DNA from: JAKASV01 sp964595035
GTDB taxonomy: Bacteria > Babelota > Babeliae > Babelales > Vermiphilaceae
NCBI GenBank assembly: GCA_964595035.1
Contig: CAZQNW010000059.1
Coordinates: 1-5,001, forward strand
Direction: 5' to 3'
Length of the DNA: 5,001 nucleotides
The notes beneath the pieces are model-generated. The model was not told the origin of the DNA, searched no databases, and was given only the letters and a program-made list of their open reading frames with translations. Below, one piece after another: positions 1 to 5,001 of this stretch; the stretch's first letter is position 1, and each line of letters opens with the position of its first letter. A program made the position numbers and the translations under genes.

Positions 1-1
1 T

Positions 2-295
2 CGTGACAAAATAATAAAACAAGGTAAAATTGCACAGTATTTGAAACAAACAAACTTATTTCCTCCGATCGCCATCTATATGATAAGTACCGGCGAAGAA
101 AGTGGACAACTGGATGCCATGCTTACAACAGTCGCCCACAATTACGAGGAGGAGCTTGGCGTTATAATCGACAAAATGACTGCGAGCTTGGGCCCTATCA
201 TGTTGATTGGCATGGCTCTTATTGTCGGATTTATTATTGTCGCAATTGCAATGCCGATTGTTAAAATGACACAGAATTCGGCAGGATTAATGTAA
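2..295 (+). CDS. gspF: GspF, T2SS inner-membrane platform protein, C-terminal part (5' end outside window)
   Basis: GspF is the polytopic inner-membrane protein of the type II secretion assembly platform; it contacts the GspE ATPase and supports pseudopilus polymerisation. The frame is open from base 2, giving the last 97 residues of a family usually about 400 long. Visible hallmarks are LFPPIAIYMISTGEESGQLD, matching the conserved FPP...MI..GEESG.LD motif that opens the second cytoplasmic T2SSF domain repeat, then an acidic helix (YEEEL), and a final hydrophobic membrane segment (about LGPIMLIGMALIVGFIIVAI) followed by the typical MPI near the C-terminus. A TTG at 41 could be mistaken for a start, but the family match continues upstream of it (the basic-helix residues RDKIIKQGKIAQY), so it is internal. 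The stop is TAA at 293-295, with gspG following after 30 nt. PilC of type IV pili is a paralogue; the pseudopilin neighbours favour GspF. Confidence 0.93.
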   Translation, partial: RDKIIKQGKIAQYLKQTNLFPPIAIYMISTGEESGQLDAMLTTVAHNYEEELGVIIDKMTASLGPIMLIGMALIVGFIIVAIAMPIVKMTQNSAGLM

Positions 296-310
296 TATAG
301 AACCAAAAAC

Positions 311-317
311 AGAGGAG
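311..317 (+). promoter_or_regulatory. Shine-Dalgarno of gspG
   Basis: AGAGGAG lies 8 nt before the gspG ATG at 326, in the 30-nt gspF-gspG gap. It is the strongest ribosome binding site in the window, which fits the need for excess major pseudopilin (inference). No terminator hairpin or promoter is visible in the same gap. Confidence 0.8.
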
Positions 318-325
318 TCTGTACT

Positions 326-730
326 ATGACACATATTCGTACCCGTCAAGGTTTTACGCTTATAGAAATTGTCATCGCTATAGCCATTGTCGCATTCATG
401 ATGACCGCTACCACTATAGCTTTCAGAGCACTTCAAAAAAGAGGACAACTGACAAGCACAAAATCAACATTAAAAAATACACAAACAGCAATCAACACCT
501 ATAAGATGTTTGTCGGCGTTTATCCTAAGACATTAAAAGAGCTAACCGAAAAACCATCTGATCCTAAACTTCTTTCCAAGTGGCCCGGCCAACTGCTTGA
601 AAAAGAGCCTGAAGATGCATGGGGACAACCTATTCAATACCAGTTAACTCCAGGCAAAGAACACGCGTATCAATTATATTCAGAGGGTGACCCTGATGAT
701 CCTCAACGTATAGATGTATGGGAAATCTAA
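326..730 (+). CDS. gspG: GspG, major pseudopilin of the type II secretion system
   Basis: GspG is the main subunit of the periplasmic pseudopilus, which acts as a piston or screw pushing folded substrates through the outer-membrane secretin. The 134-residue precursor has a 9-residue basic leader ending RTRQG, cleaved before Phe10 by the prepilin peptidase GspO/PilD. Mature FTLIE has the conserved Glu5, followed by a hydrophobic helix to about residue 33. The family-typical middle is present: an AINTYKMFVGVYPKTLKEL stretch at 55-73 (compare A...YK...G.YP), then DAWGQPIQY at 97-105 (compare DPWG..Y). The C-terminus (about 118-133) has a loop with Asp122, 124, 125 and 130 and the D.W ending, matching the calcium-binding loop of characterised GspG proteins, though compact. 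Length and position directly after gspF are canonical. The start is fixed by the leader and a strong RBS. Confidence 0.95.
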   Translation: MTHIRTRQGFTLIEIVIAIAIVAFMMTATTIAFRALQKRGQLTSTKSTLKNTQTAINTYKMFVGVYPKTLKELTEKPSDPKLLSKWPGQLLEKEPEDAWGQPIQYQLTPGKEHAYQLYSEGDPDDPQRIDVWEI

Positions 731-736
731 ATAAGT

Positions 737-1279
737 ATGCGTAGTCAGGGATTTACCTTAATCGAAATTCTGGTTGCCATAGCCCTTATCGGGTTTATGG
801 CAGCCGTTGTTGCTCCTAATCTTTTTGCTCCGACAGCACGAGCGGAACGTACCAATTTTATCGCGAAAACCAATGCCCTTTTGTTTGTAGGCTGGCAACA
901 AGCACTTATTACGCATAAGATTCATATTGTCACTTTTGATTTTAACGCAAGAAAAATATATTTAAAAGTTGCCGACATACCGGATCATATTGATGAACAA
1001 AAGGCTCCTTTGGTCAAAATAGATTACTTAACAACCATAATTGATATTCCGCAACAATTTGAAGTAAAAAATTTCTTTATTGAAAACACCGATGAAACAC
1101 GTGGAGGGACAAGAAATATATTTTATTTTTACATAATGCCGGATGGGCTTACACAGGATGTCATTATTAATCTTTTAGACTCAAAAGACACACTGCCTGA
1201 TGGAGCGCCTCGGCCTGTAGGCCTTGTTTTAAATCCTTTTAGCGCGCAATTGAAAGAATATGATACATTTCAAAAATAA
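737..1279 (+). CDS. gspH: GspH, minor pseudopilin
   Basis: GspH is a minor pseudopilin thought to connect the GspI-J-K tip with the GspG shaft. The 180-residue precursor has a very short leader (MRSQG) cleaved before Phe6, then FTLIE with Glu5 and a hydrophobic helix to about residue 27. The globular part fits the GspH domain: a long alpha region with NALLFVGWQQALITH (46-60), beta strands IHIVTFDF and KIYLKV, and near the C-terminus FYIMPDGLTQDVIINL (131-146), the family's F.P.G.s....I.L signature. ATG 737 is the only possible start, because the gspG stop lies in the same frame 9 nt upstream. The RBS is weak (GGGA near 720), so translation may depend on ribosomes finishing gspG. Its last 20 nt overlap gspI. 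Symbol assignment rests on domain pattern plus gene order; sequence divergence within GspH is high. Confidence 0.85.
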   Translation: MRSQGFTLIEILVAIALIGFMAAVVAPNLFAPTARAERTNFIAKTNALLFVGWQQALITHKIHIVTFDFNARKIYLKVADIPDHIDEQKAPLVKIDYLTTIIDIPQQFEVKNFFIENTDETRGGTRNIFYFYIMPDGLTQDVIINLLDSKDTLPDGAPRPVGLVLNPFSAQLKEYDTFQK

Positions 1280-1670
1280 GAATGGATTTACCCTTATAGA
1301 AACATTGCTTGCCTTGAGCATTATGGCTATGATACTTACTCCGGTTTTTATATCACAGAACAATATCATGGTTTCCTTGGGCATGTTTCGTGATCGTTTC
1401 AGACGCATTAATATGGCAAAAAACTTTCTCGTTCACGCGCACCGCAATAATCTCGAAAACAAGGCTACACCGTCTGATATGATAGATGACCCTCCTACAA
1501 AATTTGTCTATACGCAAGAACAAGCTTCGGGCTCTATTTCAAAACAATTTAAAGATATATACAAAGAAACAGTACGCATAGAATGGACAGAAAATAATGC
1601 CACACGTCAAGATTCGCTTGTCAGCTTTGTATATAAACCGGAGAAAAAAGCGGAGCAAGCACATGAATAA
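1260..1670 (+). CDS. gspI: GspI, minor pseudopilin of the tip complex
   Basis: GspI is a minor pseudopilin that, with GspJ and GspK, forms the trimeric tip nucleating the pseudopilus. The 136-residue precursor has the leader MIHFKNKNG, cleavage before Phe10, and mature FTLIET with Glu5, followed by a hydrophobic segment to about residue 32. NMAKNFLVHAHRN (51-63) resembles the conserved 'A..LA....' part of GspI after the N-terminal helix. The predicted strands KETVRIEW (102-109) and SLVSFVY (119-125) fit the small ferredoxin-like head. Length is usual for the family (about 120-130). ATG 1260 is the only start that yields a leader, since a TGA lies in frame at 1251. The first 20 nt overlap gspH in another frame, and this overlap only encodes the leader that is cleaved off. 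The last 8 nt overlap gspJ. Identification leans on order and size because the head is poorly conserved. Confidence 0.85.
   Translation: MIHFKNKNGFTLIETLLALSIMAMILTPVFISQNNIMVSLGMFRDRFRRINMAKNFLVHAHRNNLENKATPSDMIDDPPTKFVYTQEQASGSISKQFKDIYKETVRIEWTENNATRQDSLVSFVYKPEKKAEQAHE
1652..1655 (+). promoter_or_regulatory. Shine-Dalgarno deciding the gspJ start
   Basis: GGAG sits 7 nt before ATG 1663, inside the 3' end of gspI. Together with the prepilin leader MNKQG directly after 1663, it shows that gspJ starts here and not at the in-frame ATG at 1597, which would put 22 extra residues ahead of the leader. Confidence 0.75.
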
Positions 1671-2757
1671 ACAAGGCTTTACCCTTATCGAAGTAATGGT
1701 AGCAATCGCGATCTCCGGATTTATAGCGACAATTCTTTTTACATTACTTTTTCAACTAAATTCCGCATCAACTATAGCCGAATCAGTTATGACAGCCAAT
1801 GAAAAAGCAGCCCGTCTTGTACAACTATTTGAAAGGGATCTTTCGGGAGCAACTACACTTCTTGATAACAAACCGCAGCAAGAAGAACAAGATATGCAAC
1901 AAACAACAACTGCTCAACAAGATCATCAAGAAAAAAAGGCAGACAAACAGGAAAAGAAGATTATAGAAAAAATATTTTACAGCGCCAACAAGGGCAATCA
2001 GTTAGAAATCTTATCATTCATTTCCAATAATCCCTTATTAGGATTTTGGCATACTACAAACAGTTCTTTTCAAGCAGGTAGCGCAAAACCGTTACTTACA
2101 CGCATTACTTATCAGCTTGAAGAGGATCGCGACATGCCCGGTTCATATGTTTTGACACGACAAGAATCAATACCTTTAGAATTTGGACAACGTAGCGGCA
2201 AAACATATCCTGTTGTTGGCGGCATAAAAAGCTTATCAATACAATACACATCCAAAACAGTAAAAAAGACCGAACCAAAAGCTGAAAAAATCGAAGATAA
2301 AAAAGATACAAAAGTACAACAAACACCGGCAAAAAAACAAAAACCTACTATAGATACTACATATACCTTAAATATAGCTACATGGGACAGTGATGAATAC
2401 ATAAAAAATGCCGTAAAAAAAGAAGGAATACAAGAAACAACATATCCTATCCCTGTCTTTGTTGATATAGAAGCTATAGTATACGATACACAACAACGGG
2501 AAATAAAATACGTATTTTCGATTCCCATCATAACAGACACCGAATTTGCAGAAAAAAGACGACCTTTATCATTCATGTCATTATTTAAACCCCAACAAGT
2601 GGATGATGAAAAGAAAAATCCGGCTCAGGAACCACAAAAAACTCCTCAGCAACAGGGACTACAAAATGCCTTTATGCCCAACACACAACTACGTAAACAA
2701 TTAGATAATATATTTAAAACCGCCGGTACTCCATCCAGCAAAAGAGGTTCGACATGA
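1663..2757 (+). CDS. gspJ: GspJ, minor pseudopilin with unusual low-complexity insertions
   Basis: GspJ is a component of the GspI-J-K pseudopilus tip. The 364-residue precursor begins MNKQG, is cleaved before Phe6, and has mature FTLIE with Glu5 and a hydrophobic helix to about residue 31. Family features are RLVQLFERDLSGA (51-63; compare the conserved L...ERDL..), the strand pairs ITYQLEE and SYVLTRQE (148-168), IKSLSIQY (188-195), WDSDEY (241-246) and YPIPVFVDIEAIVYD (261-275), matching the GspJ C-terminal W...LP..V.V pattern. It is much longer than the usual roughly 200 residues. The surplus lies in a Q/E/K-rich stretch at 69-103, a K/E/T-rich stretch at 199-229 and a charged, Q/P-rich tail at about 308-364. 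None of these breaks the frame, and the flanking core motifs are intact, so the gene looks functional. Its start overlaps gspI by 8 nt and its end overlaps gspK by 4 nt. Confidence 0.9.
   Translation: MNKQGFTLIEVMVAIAISGFIATILFTLLFQLNSASTIAESVMTANEKAARLVQLFERDLSGATTLLDNKPQQEEQDMQQTTTAQQDHQEKKADKQEKKIIEKIFYSANKGNQLEILSFISNNPLLGFWHTTNSSFQAGSAKPLLTRITYQLEEDRDMPGSYVLTRQESIPLEFGQRSGKTYPVVGGIKSLSIQYTSKTVKKTEPKAEKIEDKKDTKVQQTPAKKQKPTIDTTYTLNIATWDSDEYIKNAVKKEGIQETTYPIPVFVDIEAIVYDTQQREIKYVFSIPIITDTEFAEKRRPLSFMSLFKPQQVDDEKKNPAQEPQKTPQQQGLQNAFMPNTQLRKQLDNIFKTAGTPSSKRGST
1867..1971 (+). other. GspJ low-complexity insert 1 (residues 69-103)
   Basis: This stretch codes for a Gln/Glu/Lys/Asp-dominated segment (for example QQEEQDMQQ and KKADKQEKK) between the N-terminal helix end and the first head strand. 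It contains CAA-rich runs and a 7-A tract at 1931-1937. It is likely disordered or a charged helix (inference). Typical GspJ proteins lack it. Confidence 0.7.
2257..2349 (+). other. GspJ low-complexity insert 2 (residues 199-229)
   Basis: This segment is Lys/Glu/Thr-rich (for example KKTEPKAEKIEDKK) and lies between the strand IKSLSIQY and the strand carrying WDSDEY, where ordinary GspJ has only a short loop. It includes a 7-A tract at 2331-2337. It is probably an extended surface loop (inference). Confidence 0.7.
2743..2747 (+). promoter_or_regulatory. Shine-Dalgarno of gspK
   Basis: AGAGG is 6 nt before ATG 2754, within the last codons of gspJ. With the ATGA stop/start overlap it supports coupled translation of gspJ and gspK. 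Confidence 0.75.
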
Positions 2758-3842
2758 AAACAGTAAAAACCCGTCACGGCTTTATTTTGATAACAACTTT
2801 ACTTGTCATATCACTCGCGGTTGTCATGATCTCCGTACTTATTAATCGATCAACAGTATTTTTTCCACTCACACAAACAGTTATCGAGCGTGAAAAAGCT
2901 AAAGAGCTTGCTTATGGAGGATTGCAACTAGCTCTTTCACAACTTGCATACGCCGATGTCGTACAAGAAAAAAAAGAGCCATCTCCGGATCAAAAAGACA
3001 GTAAAGACAATAAACCTGATACGCAGCAACAAACCGGCGCCGCTCAAGCACAACAATTTTTAAAGACGTTAGTCCCTGTACTCAATACATGGCAAACAAT
3101 CAAACTTAGCGCTGAACATGACAACATAGATGGTGAAATAAAAATTTGCATCATGAGCGAAGATGGAAAAATTAACATCAACGAACTTTATGACTTTAAA
3201 AAACATACTTTTGTAGGTTCAAGCAAAGAGCAAGCAGAACTCAAAAAGGCCTTAGCGGAACTTTTCGCAGCTATGAAAAAAACATCCGATAGTCAAGATC
3301 TGTTTGAAGCACTTGAAGCTTTTTTAAAAAAACGTGACGACAAAATTCGTGATGTTACCGAATTACTTACCATAAAACCTTTTTCGACGTTCAAAAACAA
3401 TATCTTTTATTCGCCTGACACTCCCCAATCAGCACAAGGTGAAAAACCTATATATCTTACTGATATTTTTACGCTATGGACACACAAAAAAACACTTGAT
3501 CCTTGGCTATTTTCATACTCAATTCGAACGCTTCTTGAGCTCCCTGCTCCTGATAAAGTTGCCGCATCAGAAAACATTAAAAATTTTAAGGGAACTTACT
3601 CGTGGCCCGCTTCATGGAACAGTATTTTTGCCAAAGTATATAAGAAAGATTTCAATAATCTCCCTAAGGGAATCACACTCTTATTAAACACTACTTTTGG
3701 ACCGGAAACCTTCTCCGTGCTATCTTATGGTACGGTGGGACAGGTAACGCACCGGTTATTTGCTATACTTGAACGGGACACAACCGACCGTGAAAGCAAA
3801 GATCCAGCAACGGTGCTGATAAAGAAACTTTATTGGATTTAA
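2754..3842 (+). CDS. gspK: GspK, tip pseudopilin of the type II secretion system
   Basis: GspK is the large minor pseudopilin capping the pseudopilus tip. The 362-residue precursor has the leader MKTVKTRHG, cleavage before Phe10, and mature FILITTLLV. Mature position 5 is Thr rather than Glu, the known peculiarity of GspK that fits its place at the very tip. The N-terminal helix continues through EREKAKELAYGGLQLALSQL (45-64), typical of GspK. EDGKININELYD (136-147) corresponds to the family's DE.GKINLN motif. There is then a helical domain with LFEALEAFLKKRDD (183-196) and DVTELLTI (200-207; compare ..EL..I.G). The C-terminal TFSVLSYGTVGQVTHRLFAILERD (319-342, with key residues SYG, R and ERD) matches the second pseudopilin-like beta sheet. 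A 31-residue K/D/Q-rich insert lies at 71-101. Length is slightly above the usual 300-340. It overlaps gspJ by 4 nt and ends with TAA. Confidence 0.92.
   Translation: MKTVKTRHGFILITTLLVISLAVVMISVLINRSTVFFPLTQTVIEREKAKELAYGGLQLALSQLAYADVVQEKKEPSPDQKDSKDNKPDTQQQTGAAQAQQFLKTLVPVLNTWQTIKLSAEHDNIDGEIKICIMSEDGKININELYDFKKHTFVGSSKEQAELKKALAELFAAMKKTSDSQDLFEALEAFLKKRDDKIRDVTELLTIKPFSTFKNNIFYSPDTPQSAQGEKPIYLTDIFTLWTHKKTLDPWLFSYSIRTLLELPAPDKVAASENIKNFKGTYSWPASWNSIFAKVYKKDFNNLPKGITLLLNTTFGPETFSVLSYGTVGQVTHRLFAILERDTTDRESKDPATVLIKKLYWI
2964..3056 (+). other. GspK low-complexity insert (residues 71-101)
   Basis: This segment is rich in Lys, Asp and Gln (for example KKEPSPDQKDSKDNK and QQQ) and follows the N-terminal helix directly. 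It opens with an 8-A tract at 2968-2975. Its placement parallels insert 1 of GspJ, and it is likely disordered (inference). Confidence 0.65.
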
Positions 3843-3857
3843 GATAAAACAGAAATC

Positions 3858-3862
3858 GAGGA
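3858..3862 (+). promoter_or_regulatory. Shine-Dalgarno supporting a TTG start for the MCE gene
   Basis: GAGGA ends 6 nt before TTG 3869, in the 26-nt gap after gspK. No ATG or GTG exists in this frame between the upstream stop (TAA 3845) and 3869. The spacing is ideal, so TTG is the likely start. Confidence 0.75.
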
Positions 3863-3868
3863 ACAACA

Positions 3869-5001
3869 TTGCGCAAGAATGCAGAATTCTTTGTAGGCCT
3901 TTTCATTTTATTAGCATTATCGATACTGGGGTATATGAGTATAAAAATCGGGGCTATACGATTTGATAACTCCAAGTATGCACAGTACCATGTGACCTTC
4001 AATGATGTCTCCGGTCTATCAAAAAAGGCTCAGGTAAAAATCGCCGGAGTTACGGTTGGTTGGGTACAAGAAGTTTCACTCGAATCAAATGGCTTAGTTG
4101 TCACGACTGTTATGATCAACCGTGATTATGTATTACATATGGATGCTTATGCTATTGTACGTCAAGACGGACTGTTAGGATCAAAATTTCTTGAAATAAT
4201 ACCTGGCAATCCTTTAACGCCACGGCTGCCAAGCGGCAGTAAACTTTGCTGCCCCGTAAAAGAACAACCATCAATGGATGAAATTTTACGCAAAGTACAA
4301 GATATCGCTGAACACATAGAATCTGTAACAAGCTCCCTAAAAGACTGTTTCAGGAACTCGAGCGATGTTGATAATATCTTTAAAATCGGAAGCAAAGTTA
4401 ATTGCATTTCACATCGTCTTGAACATGAAGTACTACCTGCATTTCAAGAAAGCATAGAAAACATCTCACGCGTATTTGATCGTGATTTTAATCGAGTAGC
4501 CTCACGACTTGAAACAAGCATAGATTCACTTGAAGAAACAGCTCAGCATGCTTGTTCAAGTTTAAGAAACATTGATTCAATAGCAGAAAAAATAGACTCC
4601 GGACAGGGCTGCATAGGAAAGCTTATCAATGATGATCACATCTATCATGATCTCAAATATACCACGAATAAAGCCAAGACCTTTTTTACATATGTAAGTA
4701 ACTTGCAATTCGTTTTTGACTCACATTTTGAAGCAATGTACCGTCCTGCGGAATTTTACAGCTTCGCCGACAAAAAAGGATATTTCGACATTCGCATTCA
4801 TCCAAATAAAGAACATTTCATGCTCATTCAAGTAGCCACATCTGAAAAAGGAATTGTATTTCGGCAAGATAAGAAATATGAATTTTCAGATCGAGACGCA
4901 ACACAACGTATAAACATTCACGAACTTGAACTTCCCGATTGGGCCCGTGTACAATGGCAATATTATCAAGAAAGGGAACAGTTCAAGCGCAACACATTAT
5001 A
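3869..5001 (+). CDS. mlaD: MCE-domain (MlaD-like) phospholipid-transport substrate-binding protein, 3' end outside window
   Basis: MCE proteins are inner-membrane-anchored periplasmic subunits of Mla-type ABC systems that move phospholipids between the two membranes. The frame is open for 377 codons from TTG 3869 to the window edge. The N-terminus RKNAEFFVGLFILLALSIL matches the classic MlaD start (basic residues, N.E..VGLF, one membrane helix at about 7-28), which confirms the TTG start. The MCE domain covers about 36-115, with YHVTFNDVSGLSKKAQVKIA (40-59), GVTVGWVQEV (60-69) and GLLGSKFLEI (101-110), all family hallmarks. A long alpha-helical, coiled-coil-like region (about 135-245) follows, ending in SGQGCIGKLINDD (244-256), equivalent to the common G.G..GKLL.D motif. 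A beta-rich C-terminal part begins near YRPAEFYSF (291-299), as in longer delta-proteobacterial-type MCE proteins. E. coli MlaD has only about 183 residues, so this is a long variant. mlaE and mlaF partners are not in the window. The symbol is by domain, not orthology. Confidence 0.88.
   Translation, partial: MRKNAEFFVGLFILLALSILGYMSIKIGAIRFDNSKYAQYHVTFNDVSGLSKKAQVKIAGVTVGWVQEVSLESNGLVVTTVMINRDYVLHMDAYAIVRQDGLLGSKFLEIIPGNPLTPRLPSGSKLCCPVKEQPSMDEILRKVQDIAEHIESVTSSLKDCFRNSSDVDNIFKIGSKVNCISHRLEHEVLPAFQESIENISRVFDRDFNRVASRLETSIDSLEETAQHACSSLRNIDSIAEKIDSGQGCIGKLINDDHIYHDLKYTTNKAKTFFTYVSNLQFVFDSHFEAMYRPAEFYSFADKKGYFDIRIHPNKEHFMLIQVATSEKGIVFRQDKKYEFSDRDATQRINIHELELPDWARVQWQYYQEREQFKRNTL

Noticed and set aside
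41..295. Separate small 84-residue gene starting at TTG 41
   Set aside because: The frame is open to the window edge and the sequence upstream of 41 continues the GspF match, so this is the gspF C-terminus.
1597..1662. Upstream in-frame ATG that would extend gspJ by 22 residues
   Set aside because: It would bury the prepilin leader MNKQG internally and lacks a fitting RBS, whereas ATG 1663 has GGAG at 7 nt and gives a normal short leader.
2152..2182. Promoter-like TTGACA followed by TAGAAT
   Set aside because: Spacing to TAGAAT is 19 nt, it lies deep inside gspJ with no nearby gene start to serve, and such matches are expected by chance in AT-rich DNA.
2105..2576. Two overlapping minus-strand open frames (2105-2332 and 2112-2576) opposite gspJ
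   Set aside because: They are antisense to a well-supported gene and show Cys/Phe/Ser-rich composition typical of the reverse complement of K/E/Q-rich codons. No RBS or family motif is seen.
350..2800. Five recurring similar segments of GGNTTTACNCTTATNGAA type, considered as a DNA repeat family
   Set aside because: They encode the conserved G|FTLIE prepilin processing site of each pseudopilin (positions near 350, 749, 1284, 1675; diverged at 2778), so the similarity reflects protein homology rather than a mobile or regulatory repeat.
3439..3687. Plus-strand open frame inside gspK
   Set aside because: It lies wholly within gspK in another frame and has no recognisable domain; the GspK reading has the conserved motifs.
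4226..4239. Small hairpin CTGCC-AAGC-GGCAG, a terminator-like inverted repeat
   Set aside because: It has only a 5-bp stem, no following T run, and lies inside the MCE coding region.
3763..4407. Minus-strand open frames opposite the gspK end and the MCE gene (3763-4002 and 4162-4407)
   Set aside because: They are antisense to the clear GspK C-terminus and MCE domain, with no supporting start signals.

Overview
The window is a tightly packed, single-strand (+) operon segment from a diderm (Gram-negative type) bacterium. It is AT-rich (GC roughly 38-40 % by eye). It carries the end of a type II secretion system (T2SS) inner-membrane platform gene, gspF, then a full set of five pseudopilin genes in canonical order, gspG-H-I-J-K. 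These are followed directly by an MCE-domain (MlaD-like) lipid-transport gene that runs off the right edge. The outer membrane is implied by both systems. AT-rich composition, K/E/Q-rich low-complexity inserts and a T2SS cluster reduced around GspF-K would fit a lineage such as Candidatus Dependentiae (TM6). That assignment is only a low-confidence impression; a deltaproteobacterium-like or other diderm cannot be excluded from sequence alone.

Layout: 2-295 gspF C-terminus; 326-730 gspG (major pseudopilin); 737-1279 gspH; 1260-1670 gspI; 1663-2757 gspJ (start at 1663, not further upstream); 2754-3842 gspK; 3869-5001 mlaD-like gene with a TTG start and no stop before the window ends. Gaps are 30, 6 and 26 nt, and H/I, I/J and J/K overlap by 20, 8 and 4 nt. 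No intergenic stretch exceeds 30 bases. I see no internal terminator or convincing promoter, so all genes are probably co-transcribed from a promoter upstream of the window. No RNA gene, mobile element or CRISPR array is visible.

How the genes work together: GspF is the membrane platform on which the GspE ATPase drives pseudopilus growth. GspG forms the shaft, GspH is the minor pseudopilin linking shaft and tip, and GspI-J-K form the tip complex that initiates assembly and contacts substrate or secretin. All five pseudopilins keep a prepilin-peptidase site (Gly before Phe). G, H, I and J keep Glu at mature position 5, and K has Thr there, as is typical of GspK. The MCE protein would act in a separate envelope job, phospholipid traffic between the inner and outer membranes.

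The main oddities are long charged low-complexity insertions in both GspJ and GspK just after the N-terminal helix, and the MCE gene sitting where gspL/gspM are usually found. The content is otherwise recognisable, and I do not see evidence for a wholly new system.
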